From Polytrichum commune (lineage: Eukaryota; Streptophyta; Polytrichopsida; Polytrichales; Polytrichaceae): a stretch of 64,000 bases of DNA. Of the stretch, positions 38,801-48,141 are shown in pieces (the first letter of the stretch is position 1; each line of letters begins with the position of its first letter). The stretch lies in assembly GCA_950295325.1 (NCBI GenBank), contig OX485806.1, positions 27,652,001 through 27,716,000 on the forward strand, read 5' to 3'. A program made the position numbers and the translations under genes. The notes beneath the pieces were generated by a model that searched no databases, was not told where the DNA came from, and worked only from the letters and a program-made list of their open reading frames with translations.

Positions 38801-40598
38801 ATGTCCAAACCAAGTAGGATCGAAAGTTGCTCATAAATGGGGTAAATCAAAGGTCTAGGATGAACACAAACTTCTCAGACACAAGTCTGCACCAAATTTG
38901 GGTATTTGTTCTATTACATGAGACGAGGAGCTTGGCCTAACAACACAAGCATGTACTAGATTAGAGCTATTCTTGATGCCTCTCAAAAATCTCATGAGTT
39001 GGTAGGGAGTTTTTGCCCGCTTTCGACAATTCATAATGTTGAAGGAGTGTTAAAGTTGGTGTTGGAGCCCCCAATTTCAGTGAAATGAAGGGGCCGCAGT
39101 TTACTTCAACCAAAAGAGGGCTATGTAGAAATTGAACCCCTTATCAAACTTTCAAGAGCATTGTCTTAGGTGCCTTCTAAATTAAGTTTTCCATGAAATT
39201 TGTTTTTGTATAGTTGTTTTCTAGCCATAGTCAAACACATGTCCTTCAATTCACTAAACATTTGGGGGATTCCAACACCATTTTAACACTTTATCCATAA
39301 ACATCATAAAATGCCATATGTGGGTCAAAACTCCATACCAAACCAAAAGGTTTTAAGGTCTTTAAGACTGACTTTATTCAACCACAAGTTGTAGACGTGT
39401 CTTCTTGAATGATCATGGAATGTTCCATTTTTAGACATTATATTATATTATATATATATATATGTCTAAGGTGGTAATAATTTATTTTAATTTTTTAATT
39501 AATTAAGAATACAAATTTAACCCAAATTTTAATTTGCCTACATTGGTTTTTTGGGTGAAGGAAACCTCAAAGCAGGTGTTTGACGCAAGGGAGGATTTAC
39601 TTGCCAAGCTGAAGATGGCTGAGCGGGTACAATTGTTGGCGAAAATGTGCAGCCAGGTGAGCTCATTAGTGCACTAAAATAGTCCTATTAGTGTGGGTGG
39701 CAAATTAGCGTGGAAATAATTAGCATGGGCCACACGATTTTTTCCTAGTCAAGGTGGAATGAACATGGGTCCAAGACCCCATGTCTTCTTTTAAGCCTTT
39801 GTGAAGACTTTTGACCAACAGAGCAAAAGTAGCACAAAATGAAATAATCACACACATCAGTTTTCTAAAAAATAATTTCATGTGATGCACACTAGTTTTC
39901 TATCAGAATTATAGTGTGGATTGAAAAATAATGTGAGATCTAGAAAATCATTGTGGCCCACGCTATTAGGACTATTAGTATACCAATCTAATTTTGTGAT
40001 AGGTCTCCTTTGTTGGTGAGACAAACAAGTAACGTACACATGCCTTAGATGTGTGTGTGTGTGTATGTGTATATATATATATATATAATAATAAAATAAT
40101 AAAATATTCTTTTCTTTTCTTTTCTTTTCTTTGTACCCACTTCTTGTAGGATATGAAAGATGGAATTAGTGGGAGATCGTTAGCAAATCCAAATTGTGCA
40201 TGTAGCCATTTGCCTCATAATTTTTGCAAAGATAATATGAATATCCTATTCATTATTAAAGTGGAAAATGATGTGCTTGTTAAGTGGTCATATAGGTCTC
40301 TCCTGATCATGTTGACTATTACGCCTAGAATGGTTAGCCTATTTTTGAGCATGAAGTCCAATCTCTTTTAGAAACATGTCCTTTTTGTGTTGGTTCTCAG
40401 ATCTAGACCTAACTACATACCAAATTATTGTTGTGTTGGATTTAGGCATGTCTACCTTAAGGTACATGGGCCTAAAATGGACATTTTGCACCCACTTCTC
40501 CTAGGATATGGAACACACGATTAGTACTTGAAGAATCAAGATTGTAGCCGTTTGGAGTTGAAATGTGAATGTTATATAAGCGGTCATAGGCATGTCGG

Positions 40599-40642
<44 letters not shown>

Positions 40643-43600
40643 AAGCCCTCCCAAATGTGTTAACAAGTGAACTTAAGACGGTGACTTTATTTTGAGCACA
40701 TTATATTCAATAACCAGTCCAATGCCATTGTAACATTGGTGTATTTTTGGTTTTTGTTGTCAACTACAAACCTTCGTCATGCACCACTCACAAAAAGTAA
40801 TTGTTCAATTAGGAAGTGTGACCACATAAGACCCAACTTGTACCACAGGGTGGGTCACTCCCTTGTAGAGATATGAGCCACCTAAGATAACTTCAAAGTA
40901 TTTTCGGGAGAAGTATGAAATAACGTGGACATCCTTGAGATGTTTCACATATATGATGAATATTACTAGAATGCACTCAAAATGTTCCAAATGGTGAATA
41001 TTTTCTCTCCCATTTTGAGATTGCAAAAGCGAAATTCCGGTACCCTAATTTTTTCTCTCCCTAATGTTCATTTTTTGAAATTTTCGCTACATAGTAACAC
41101 TAAATTGGAACCTATTCTTCATCACCTCATTTTCTAGTGGTAATGTCGCCACTTAACTAAACTACACAAAATATGATATTTAGTGTTTGATTATATTCAG
41201 TGTTGTTACCACCCTACCATGCTCAACACTAATTTTCAATTCTTTGACAATTAGTGTTACGCATAAATATGTTGCTATCTTCCCTATTGCCACCTCCCTT
41301 ATTATATCCTTTTTTTTCACATATCTTTACTAACACAAAATTCAGACATGTAACTTCCACATATGACCATAGTTGATATTTAGTGTTTGAGTTTACATTT
41401 AATGTTACTTACTTTCATGGGGTATTGATATTTAGTTTATGTGTTTGTATTTAGTGTATTAAACTCTAAATATCCTATTTTGTGTACTGAAAGTGGTGGG
41501 CTTGTAATGGAGCAGTTGGAGACGGAACATGAGAGGGTGTTTCCATTCGACCCACTCCATTGCTCTACAATTCCAACTGTGCCCGGTGCACGATTGGATC
41601 AAGAAATGGAAACCGAAAATGGGTCTGCAGGTGCTTATCAAGTTCCATTCCAAAATAAATAAATAACTAATAATAATGATAATAATAATAACTTGGCAAG
41701 AAGGTAGAGTTATGCGTAGAGTTTCTTAAAGAAAAGCATAACATTATTTAGATCCATAATAGTGTTATGTGGGACTGACAATATTCAACATAATGTTCTC
41801 GGATATTTTCCGTATTCAGTTTGAATATTGTCAGTCCCACAGAACATTATTATGGATTTGAATAATGTTGTGAGGGATAAACCCGTGGGTTTAATCTTTC
41901 TTTAATACTCACTCCATCCCAAAATGATTGTCCTACCTCCCGGAATTTTTTGTCCCAAAATGATTGTCCGGTTTGTATGCCCGACTAGAAATTTGAGGCT
42001 CAAAGTCAAATATTTTCATCATCAAGAAGTCTTGTGACACTGCAACTTTGGGGGGCATTTCGAAGTAGTTGTTGTTTATTTATTTGTTTGTTTTAGGAGT
42101 CGTACTTACAACTACTCGGTCAATGGTCAACGGGCCTTAATCTCGCCATAGTTAGGAACATGGACAGTCATTTTGGGATGAAGGGAGTAGCTCATTAGTT
42201 GGTCATGCATCCTATTTTGAGAGTTGGGTGAAACTTTTGGGATCTAAGGCTGTTTTTCACCTCTCAAACTTTGAGAAAGTTTTAAGATATTAGGGTATGT
42301 GCATGGGGCCCACTGTCCTAAACTCCAGATCACCCTATGCGAGGCCCTTGCTTGGCCCACCCCATCCTAGTAGGACAAGCTAGGAAGCCGGTTTCTAGCT
42401 AGTAGTCCGACACCACTCTTTGTGTGTGGTAATTTAAGCATTAAGAAAACTTGGTGACTTTGTATAATTAATCCTCATAAACTCAGGGTTCAGGACTAAA
42501 CCCATGGTTTCATATGCTTTACTTTACAATCACTTTGGTACGTTGTTGATTACAACATGTATTTTGAGAGTGAAGGTTGTTGATTCAACCAAAGTTAGGG
42601 TTGGGGCGGCTTGAGATGACCCTAATTAAACTACCGGATGGTACTAGAGAGGTACCCAAACCAAACAGAGTGGTTGGCGGTTCGATTCCCGATTGTGAAA
42701 TCGTTTCTCTACTTGACGGGAAACTAACCAAGTGGTCAAGTGCCTCATGTATTCCAAAGTTAGGGTTGGGGCCTAGGGTTGGTGGTTCGGTCCAATTTGT
42801 TATTTTCTTTGAACAAATTGGCCAATTTCATGTTCTCTTGACTCCAAATTTGATTGGCATTCGGCTCCAACCAGGCTGTCCCCCAGTTTAGTTAATTGGC
42901 TTGTCTTTGAAGTCCCTGCTTTGAAGTTACTTGATAAAAGGATCCTAAATGGTAATTTTAAGGTATGGCATTCGACGCAAGTTGAATGTGTGCTTGTGTA
43001 AGTAACTTCTGATTTTTCATCGAGCTAAAGAGTTTAGAGAAAATATTGCGTAGCCTATAACTCTGATTATCCCAATTAGTGAAAGGGGGGAGGGGGTTTA
43101 ATAGTGTGTGTGAGAAATTAGCGGAGATGATTTAAAAAAAATTTACACTTTGAAATTAGTGTCACCAAAAGATCTAGGAAGCATTGTTTATCCCGACACT
43201 ATTCACTAAAAATGTTATTCATAGTAGTATTGTCCACTAAAAGTGTTGGCACTCTTCATTGACAAGCATGTGTGTGCACATAATTTTTTTTTAATCACGC
43301 TACAAGTACATTAGAGCACACACTACTTCTCCTCAACTGTACGATCAATGAGGATGTATTCATGAATGTAGTATCGTTTTGTAAAAATTTCAGCCCTCAC
43401 TAATTGTGAGACTTTGCAAAATAATGCATGTTCTAGGAATTCATACCAAATGAACTGATTGAGATGATCGACATAGTATAGTTTCTAATCTACATAGACT
43501 CCCAAGTTTTGGTTATTTCCAAACAAACCTCATACACGAGAAGATAAGAAAGGCATGGCAATTTTAGCTTGTTAAGTACATGTGCACATTATACATATGT

Positions 43601-46600
43601 TGTTGGTCTTGAAGTATTTAGAATGTTTTTAGGTGCTCATAAGGGCCATGATGTGTTTGTTTTTGTTTTGCAGCCCCCCAAGAAGGTGCCGGAAAGAACA
43701 TGGGTGAGGTTAAAATTGAGTTAGAACGACATCCGCATTTGGTGGTTCCAAGGAATCGAACACCGGTTGCGTTGGGTGTTACACTACGCACCCCTCGCGA
43801 ATTTCCGATGGAGCCGGGTGGCCGGGAATACCGGTGGGCATCCTATGGTGTGAACGACCTTGGAGACGAAGTGGAAGAAGTGGACTACATGTCCCAATTT
43901 AACAAGCGTTTCAATAAGGTGAGGGTGAACATGCTCATATTCATGTCGTTATTTATCACCCACATTTGTTTTGTTATGTTTTCATTTTCATTTTCATTTT
44001 TATTTTTATTGTTGGGTTAGTTGCACAAGTTTCTTATTTAATGCCACGAAATCAGATTGTGAGGGCCTTTGAAACCCATTTGGAGTCTGCACCATGGAAA
44101 ATTTGGAATTGGATTAAGTTGTGTGGGTCACAGAGCTTAGGCCAAGGTTGGATGTCACCTTGAACTAGGGCCCCACCACTATTACCCAAGATGAAAATGT
44201 AGGCAATTATATTATAGCATGTAGATTTATCTCGGGGGGGGCAGTGTGTTAAAAAGTTAAGGATATAGGTGCGAACAACCACTATTTTATAGGGGGGTAT
44301 TACTTTCAATTCTCTTCTTTTTTTCACATGCTATCATTATGTAAATTTCTACTTTGGGTTAATAGAAAAATGGCTTGCATTACTTATAATTCCAAATTAC
44401 CTATTATTCCATACCCTATAGTACTTTAAAGATGTTCAGTGCCATTTTTGATACCCTATATTACTCTTAAGTCCATTTATAATTTTTAGCCCCCATGTTT
44501 TTAAAATACCCTATCATTTGTTCGCACGTATATTGCTACTCCAACCAATGACTACCCCCCCCGAGAGATTTATTTATTTTCCTTTTCTTGTATACGTTAT
44601 GGTCTTATGAATTTTGGCATCAAAAACCTCAAATTAGTCTATGAGACCCATTGGAGATGAATTAACCACAAACCTAAGGGGGTTGTGTTTTTTACTTCAG
44701 TAGTATTGGTGGGGCCCAAACTCAAAGAGGTGGGTGTCTAGCCCTAGCCTGGGCCTTAAAGTGTAGTTGAAAGACATATGCAATTGGACTCTCAACCAAA
44801 TATTATTTCATTACCATCCTATTCATGTGGGCCCTTCTACACTGATAAGTTATGGTAAATCAAGAGATGTGATATTCTGAAAGTGTCACGGTCTTCCTAG
44901 GTTTATGGTAGACCCACCTGTTTGAGGTGGGCTTGCCCCAAAATCCGATCATGAAATATTATCCATTGCATGCCATGTAGGGACTCCATGTAGGTTAATC
45001 ACCAATTCAAATTGCCTTGGTTCAGTAGGCCCTCAATCTTTGATGCAACATGTGAAGTGGAACAATCTCGGCAATTACCACCAACAAGAGTTTTGCTGAT
45101 GTTCCCTTCACGCGCCATATTTTTAACGTTCATAGGCCCTCAAGCTCTAGTGTAAAGTGTTCTTTATTTGAGGCAAAGGCATTAATAAATTCAAATACAA
45201 ACCATGACATGTGAAGAAAAGAAGGAAAGGAAAGAAAGGAAAGAACAATGACTCCAATGTGGCCACTGGCATGAATCTATGATGTTGCTCCCGTATCATG
45301 AGTTACAAGAATTAGAGGCCCTACGATGACTACTACCCCTTTTTGAAGGTGAGCACCTTGAATGGGTGTGGACAAGCCGACTGCATCTATTTCCCCAAAA
45401 GAAAGAAACCCTACATTTCCACATGGTTGATTGAAAATATCCAATGTACCCAAATCCCCCCTCCTCCAATCCCATTCTAGTCAGGTGGACCATAACCGGT
45501 AGAATAAAGTGAAAATCAAGTGCTAAGTAAATCACTCATATGAGTACTACTCTAACCTTAAACGGCTCAACCTTGGAGTTTCCATAGAATCCGGGTTAAG
45601 GCTTCAGGTTTTAATCCACCCTAGACACCTAAAACCCCCAAAAGGAGCCGTGCTCAAAGGGGACTGGGCTCGAGATTGACTAAGACACAAAGAAGGATCT
45701 ACATTTCTTGCGTGTCATGCTTGAACTCACCCTCTTTGACAGTGTAGCAGAGAGAGATTTTTTTTATTTTTTTTATTTTTTTTCCATTGAACTTAATCAT
45801 AATCTTCAGGGTTGATAATAATGGGTCATCCCGGTCATGCACTTCAGCTGAGGGATTTTTTTAAATAAAAAATAAAAATTTCTATGCTCATTAATTTCTA
45901 TAAGTTGATGCACACAAATAGGTGAAGTTGTTGTCCTGAATGTGTTAGTTGAGTTGTGTTTATCATGCAGGCGATGCTTGATAAATTAGCATTGGAGATG
46001 GAGAGGAACAAGCTCATGGAAGAGAACGTGAAGCTCTCGACTGCATTACGCAACCACTTGGACGGCCTCACCATTGTGGAACGCCTCAAAACTGCATACA
46101 ATGTGCTCATGGTTGGATACTCCACCTCCCAATTTACTTAAAATTTTATGGTTCTTTCTTTGTTGAGACAATTGAAACAATCTTTATTCCATTGCCACCT
46201 CCTTTTTTACAAGACCATTGAGACCCAAAAAAGAAAGTGGGGGAGCTCTCTTGGCTGCAAGCAATGAAACCACAAAGCCATGAGGAGAGCGACCGAACTG
46301 AGCATGTTAATTGTCCACTTTTGTGTCTACTGGCATATATATGCTTGATTTGCACTATATGTGTTTGTCATATTGAAAATCTACGCGAGGATTGTCGTCT
46401 TTGATTGAGGCAACTTTCTGCTTAGGGATAAAAATACACCCGCGTATGTATTTGTGTATTATATTAAAATTAGCATTATAATAAACTAGGTGGATTAAAC
46501 CCGAGCCTTAACTTGGATCCCATGGGATAGTTCTCTGATGTTAAGTGCCTTAAGGCCTTTAAGGATAGTATTTGGATGGGTGACCTTGCTAGCACTTGAT

Positions 46601-47265
46601 TTCTAGTGCACCCTACTACCTATGGTTTGCCCAATCACAGTGGGTGTATCTAGGTGAACCAAATATTTTCAACCAAACCATGTGAGAGTCTAGGGGCTTA
46701 CCCTTGGGGAAGATAGGTTTTGGCCGGCTTGTCTGCACCCATTCAAGTCCATTCAACTTTGAAAGGAGACAATAATCTTCAAGAACCCTTTAATTCTCAT
46801 AAAGCCCGTATCAAGATTACTCAAACTCAGACCAACTCAAAAATGAAGCAACATCATAATTCACACCGATGAAATCTGAGTCGCCTTTCTTCCTTTCTTC
46901 CTTTCGTTTATTCTTCATTATATTACCATATATCAAAATAATTGCTTATTTTCTAATCTTAGGATACAAAATACTCAAATACGATACACGTCCATATCCA
47001 CAAATCCTAAACTTACTATCTAGCTATCCATCTATCTAAATGATTAAACTATCTAAAAACCTCAAAATTCAACATATTTCTATCTATCTATCTAAGTATC
47101 TAGCTATCCATCTATCTAAGTTTTTGTTCTTGTTTTAATAAATTTACCCAAGTTCTTCATGAATTGCAGATTGTAGAGAAAAAACCAAACTCACCTCGGC
47201 AAACCCCACTGCCACCTTACGTGATCCCTGCGGCCAAGAAGAAGGTAGTGGTTGCAGAGTTATAA
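29809..47265 (+). CDS. DRC2: Dynein regulatory complex subunit 2 (DRC2 / CCDC65 family)
   Basis: Fifteen coding exons: 29809-29844, 30590-30643, 30975-31034, 31262-31393, 32167-32301, 33512-33610, 34180-34275, 35019-35108, 36907-37061, 38266-38386, 39561-39656, 41516-41630, 43674-43918, 45971-46111, 47170-47265. All introns are GT-AG, phases agree, and the product is about 556 residues. It is a charged coiled-coil protein. KEWRQIMRVAKVKDLRRDIE (exon 4), FMAERNLMIKTHAEQKRELK (exons 6-7), LETEHERVFPF (exon 12) and the DYMSQFNKRFNK to LRNHLDGLTI region (exons 13-14) align in order with animal DRC2/CCDC65. That family forms the coiled-coil stalk of the nexin-dynein regulatory complex with DRC1 and DRC4 and is needed for flagellar beating. 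In a plant it would act in sperm flagella. It is longer than human CCDC65 (about 480 residues), mostly through exons 12-13. A microexon between exons 10 and 11 could be missing, and the exon 11 acceptor could instead be 39575/39576. Confidence 0.9.
30541..30586. repeat. (TG)n tracts before DRC2 exon 2
   Basis: Two TG runs separated by a T-run occupy the last 50 bases of intron 1 and effectively serve as the pyrimidine-containing tract ahead of the acceptor at 30589. Confidence 0.8.
31464..31488. repeat. (TA)n microsatellite, DRC2 intron 4
   Basis: About twelve TA units, 70 bases after exon 4. Confidence 0.9.
31548..31987. mobile_element. Fold-back MITE with about 85-bp inverted repeats, DRC2 intron 4
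   Basis: 31548-31636 (ATGTGCAATTAGGTTGA..., TTTATCGACATTCCACACTA...) is repeated inverted at about 31897-31987 with few differences. A second, inner inverted pair (tggttgctatacaaatgaa near 31685 / ttcatatgtatagcaacca near 31845) extends the hairpin. No target duplication could be fixed. It fills more than half of intron 4. Confidence 0.75.
32690..33430 (+). repeat. Dispersed repeat D, copy 2 (DRC2 intron 5)
   Basis: Shares 'cctacatggcattcaattgga', 'aaaaccaagagaccatgacact', 'tttgattgaaagcctgg' (in pieces) and 'cacttcacacacgag' with 5585-6260, partly in a different order. This suggests internal rearrangement or two adjacent copies. A (TA)n run lies at 32966-32979. Confidence 0.5.
34430..34770 (+). 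repeat. Dispersed repeat H, copy 1 (DRC2 intron 7)
   Basis: Inverse of 42230-42535. Shared landmarks in reverse order are 'gtgaagtaaagca', 'gggtttagtcc', 'ccctgagttta', 'cacccaagttttcttaatgc', 'tagcttgtcctact' and 'ttgagaggtg'. Both copies lie inside introns of the same gene in opposite orientation, so the pre-mRNA could pair with itself over about 300 bases. Confidence 0.6.
35259..35615 (+). mobile_element. TAAGGTAG-family MITE, copy 5 (DRC2 intron 8)
   Basis: The interior family landmarks are clear (cacttctcctaagatatgaa, gattagtaca, ctttcctcat). The right end is CACGTCTATCTTA. The left end is mutated around 'gggttttaaatggttgc'. Confidence 0.6.
38434..38799 (+). mobile_element. TAAGGTAG-family MITE, copy 6 (DRC2 intron 10)
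   Basis: Right end GGCATGTATACCTTA. Interior has 'catcaaagtgaatgttcttgtgct', 'gaatggttagcatattttgag' (in pieces) and 'caccatttttggagcccgta'. Left end diverged. Confidence 0.55.
40130..40459 (+). mobile_element. TAAGGTAG-family MITE, copy 7 (DRC2 intron 11)
   Basis: Interior has 'cacttcttgtaggatatgaaa', 'aaagtggaaaatgatgtgctt' (in pieces) and 'gagcatgaagtccaatctctt' (in pieces). Right end GGCATGTCTACCTTA. Another partial copy begins at the very next bases. Confidence 0.65.
40452..40850 (+). mobile_element. TAAGGTAG-family MITE, copy 8, interrupted by (CT)n
   Basis: Starts CTACCTTAAGGTACATGGGC, sharing the terminal bases with copy 7, so the two are abutting head-to-tail or inserted end to end. 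It contains 'cacttctcctaggatatgga'. A pure CT run of about 19 units (40601-40639) replaces part of the middle. The right end is unclear. Confidence 0.5.
41161..41488 (-). mobile_element. MITE family A, copy 3, ending next to a DRC2 acceptor
   Basis: Reverse-orientation copy of the elements at 3024 and 23034: starts ACTACACAAAATATGATATT, ends CCTATTTTGTGTACT, 328 bp. It ends 27 bp before DRC2 exon 12 (41516), so the branch point and upstream part of that acceptor must lie in or very near the element. Confidence 0.8.
41738..41871. mobile_element. Strong hairpin (51-bp arms, 32-nt loop), DRC2 intron 12
   Basis: 41738-41788 and 41821-41871 are inverse repeats with about six differences; 'gtgggactgacaatattcaa' is perfect in both arms. 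The outer flanks (gagtttcttaaagaaaag / ctttctttaatactc) extend the stem with an asymmetric bulge. It could be a tiny MITE or a fold-back that yields small RNAs. No target duplication identified. Confidence 0.7.
41908..42187. mobile_element. Stowaway-like MITE (Tc1/mariner), DRC2 intron 12
   Basis: TA flanks on both sides (41906-41907, 42188-42189). The left end CTCACTCCATCCCAAAATGA and right end TCATTTTGGGATGAAGGGAG are inverse with a few changes and closely match the Stowaway consensus CTCCCTCCGTCCCAAAA known from flowering plants. Length 280 bp. 'ttttttgtcccaaaatgattgtccgg' repeats the motif subterminally. No coding capacity. Confidence 0.85.
42230..42535 (-). repeat. Dispersed repeat H, copy 2 (DRC2 intron 12)
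   Basis: Inverse of 34430-34770 (see that entry for landmarks). Confidence 0.6.
44231..44565 (+). mobile_element. hAT-like MITE with CTCGGGGGGGG ends, copy 1
   Basis: 335 bp, starting CTCGGGGGGGG and ending CCCCCCCCGAG, flanked by a perfect 8-bp direct repeat AGATTTAT (44223-44230 and 44566-44573). The second copy at 56392-56744 is in the opposite orientation and has its own perfect 8-bp duplication, which fixes both ends. 8-bp duplications are typical of hAT elements, but a homopolymer inverted repeat is unusual. The interior is AT-rich with 'taccctat' repeats and encodes nothing. Confidence 0.9.
44777..45180 (-). repeat. Dispersed repeat D, copy 3 (DRC2 intron 13)
   Basis: Inverse of parts of 5750-6030 and 32800-33050 ('caaccaaatattatttca', 'ctattcatgtgggcc', 'gcatgccatgtaggga'). 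Confidence 0.5.
46488..46615 (+). pseudogene. 5S rRNA-like sequence (Cassandra-type LTR or 5S pseudogene)
   Basis: The blocks follow plant 5S rRNA in order: GGATCCCAT, then GATGTTAAGTGCCTTAAGGC (matching the 5S internal promoter A-box region GTTAAGCGTGCTTGGGC), then GGATAGTATTTGGATGGGTG followed by ACC (matching TAGTACTAGGATGGGTGACC), then GTGCACCC near the end. Several inserted bases mean it would not fold as functional 5S rRNA. Cassandra TRIM retrotransposons of vascular plants carry such a domain in their LTRs, and SINE3-type elements are another source. I could not identify the LTR ends or a primer-binding site. It lies in DRC2 intron 14. Confidence 0.7.
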
Positions 47266-47353
47266 AAGACCCTTGGTTGATTGTGCGAATCGGCACATGT
47301 AATGACCACAAGTTTGGGCATGGCCCGTTGCTCCCATGCATATGAATCAATGT

Positions 47354-47619
47354 CCCAGATCACCCTACAACATCCATTCAACATGTCACCAAAGACAACT
47401 GATCGTTTTGTAGCTTTGTAATGACGGCGGCTCCAACGTCCTCTTGCCCTTCATTGGGTCCGAGTTTTTGAAACTCTCAAAATTGGCCCAGACCACCTTA
47501 CACCGTCCACTCACCATGCCACCAATGACAGCTGACCGTTTTGTATCCTTGGAATGGTGACAACTCTAATGTCCACCCGCCCTCCACTGGATAGGAGGTT
47601 TTGAAACCCTGGTGAAATC
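47354..47619 (+). repeat. Diverged tandem duplication, period 133 bp, just after DRC2
   Basis: CCCAGATCACCCTACAACAT... at 47354 recurs as CCCAGACCACCTTACACCGT... at 47487. The two units keep the same order of 'tgacc/tgatcgttttgta', 'gtcc.c..gccct.cattgg' and 'ttttgaaac'. It starts about 90 bases after the DRC2 stop and may be within its 3' UTR. A C-run follows at 47620-47631. Confidence 0.7.
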
Positions 47620-47631
47620 CCCCCCCCCCCA

Positions 47632-48141
47632 ATTTGGATACGTAGAGTCCCCTAAACCTGTGAAGTTCCACACATGTTGCTGTTGTTTTTTAATATGATG
47701 GACAACGCCGTGAAGATGACACAAGTAGTCTTCACATTTGGCATTATGAAAAAAGTAAGTTAAAAGGGCATGGATTTGGGTACCTTGAAAAGGACAGTGA
47801 GTTTACTCACGTTTCCGTCTACCAGTGTTCAGAAATAAGTCGACATATGCTATGAATATGGGTTGGGAGAGAACTTTGCCTTTAGATTTTTAAGGTAATT
47901 CCAAAACTTGAAAACAAACTGTGTTTTTTTCCTGAAACTTTGTGACATCAATTTCCAAACCTATGAAAAATCACTCCAGTATCATACTTGTACTACACTT
48001 ATGTGGAATTGCTTGCGGGTTTAAAACTCCAGTTAATCGGGGGTTTTGTGGTTTTGTTAAGAAACCCATATGTTACCTATTGGAAACATATCGTATCTTA
48101 ACTATTTGCATGTAGGGATCTTCTAAGGCAATTAAAATTGG
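47632..48141. other. Intergenic, nothing recognised
   Basis: No feature recognised. Confidence 0.4.

Larger units (their letters stand above)
43919..45970. other. DRC2 intron 13 with three insertions
   Basis: A 2.05-kb intron holding a G/C-terminated hAT-like MITE (44231-44565), dispersed repeat D copy 3 (about 44777-45180, reverse) and a long T-rich tract (45758-45785). The remaining sequence shows no feature. Confidence 0.6.

Noticed and set aside
39035-39066. Possible microexon of DRC2 reading LKLVLE
   Set aside because: Not followed by a GT donor; chance resemblance.
42586-42605. Telomere-like TTAGGG motif
   Set aside because: Only a single TTAGGGTT per copy, no tandem TTTAGGG run.
42577-42891. 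tRNA-like or SINE-like boxes (GGTTCGATTCC near 42671; TAACCAAGTGGTCAAGTGC near 42728 with GGTTCGGTCC near 42785)
   Set aside because: No foldable cloverleaf and no 3' tail or duplication; spacing is off for the first, long for the second. Too weak to call a SINE.
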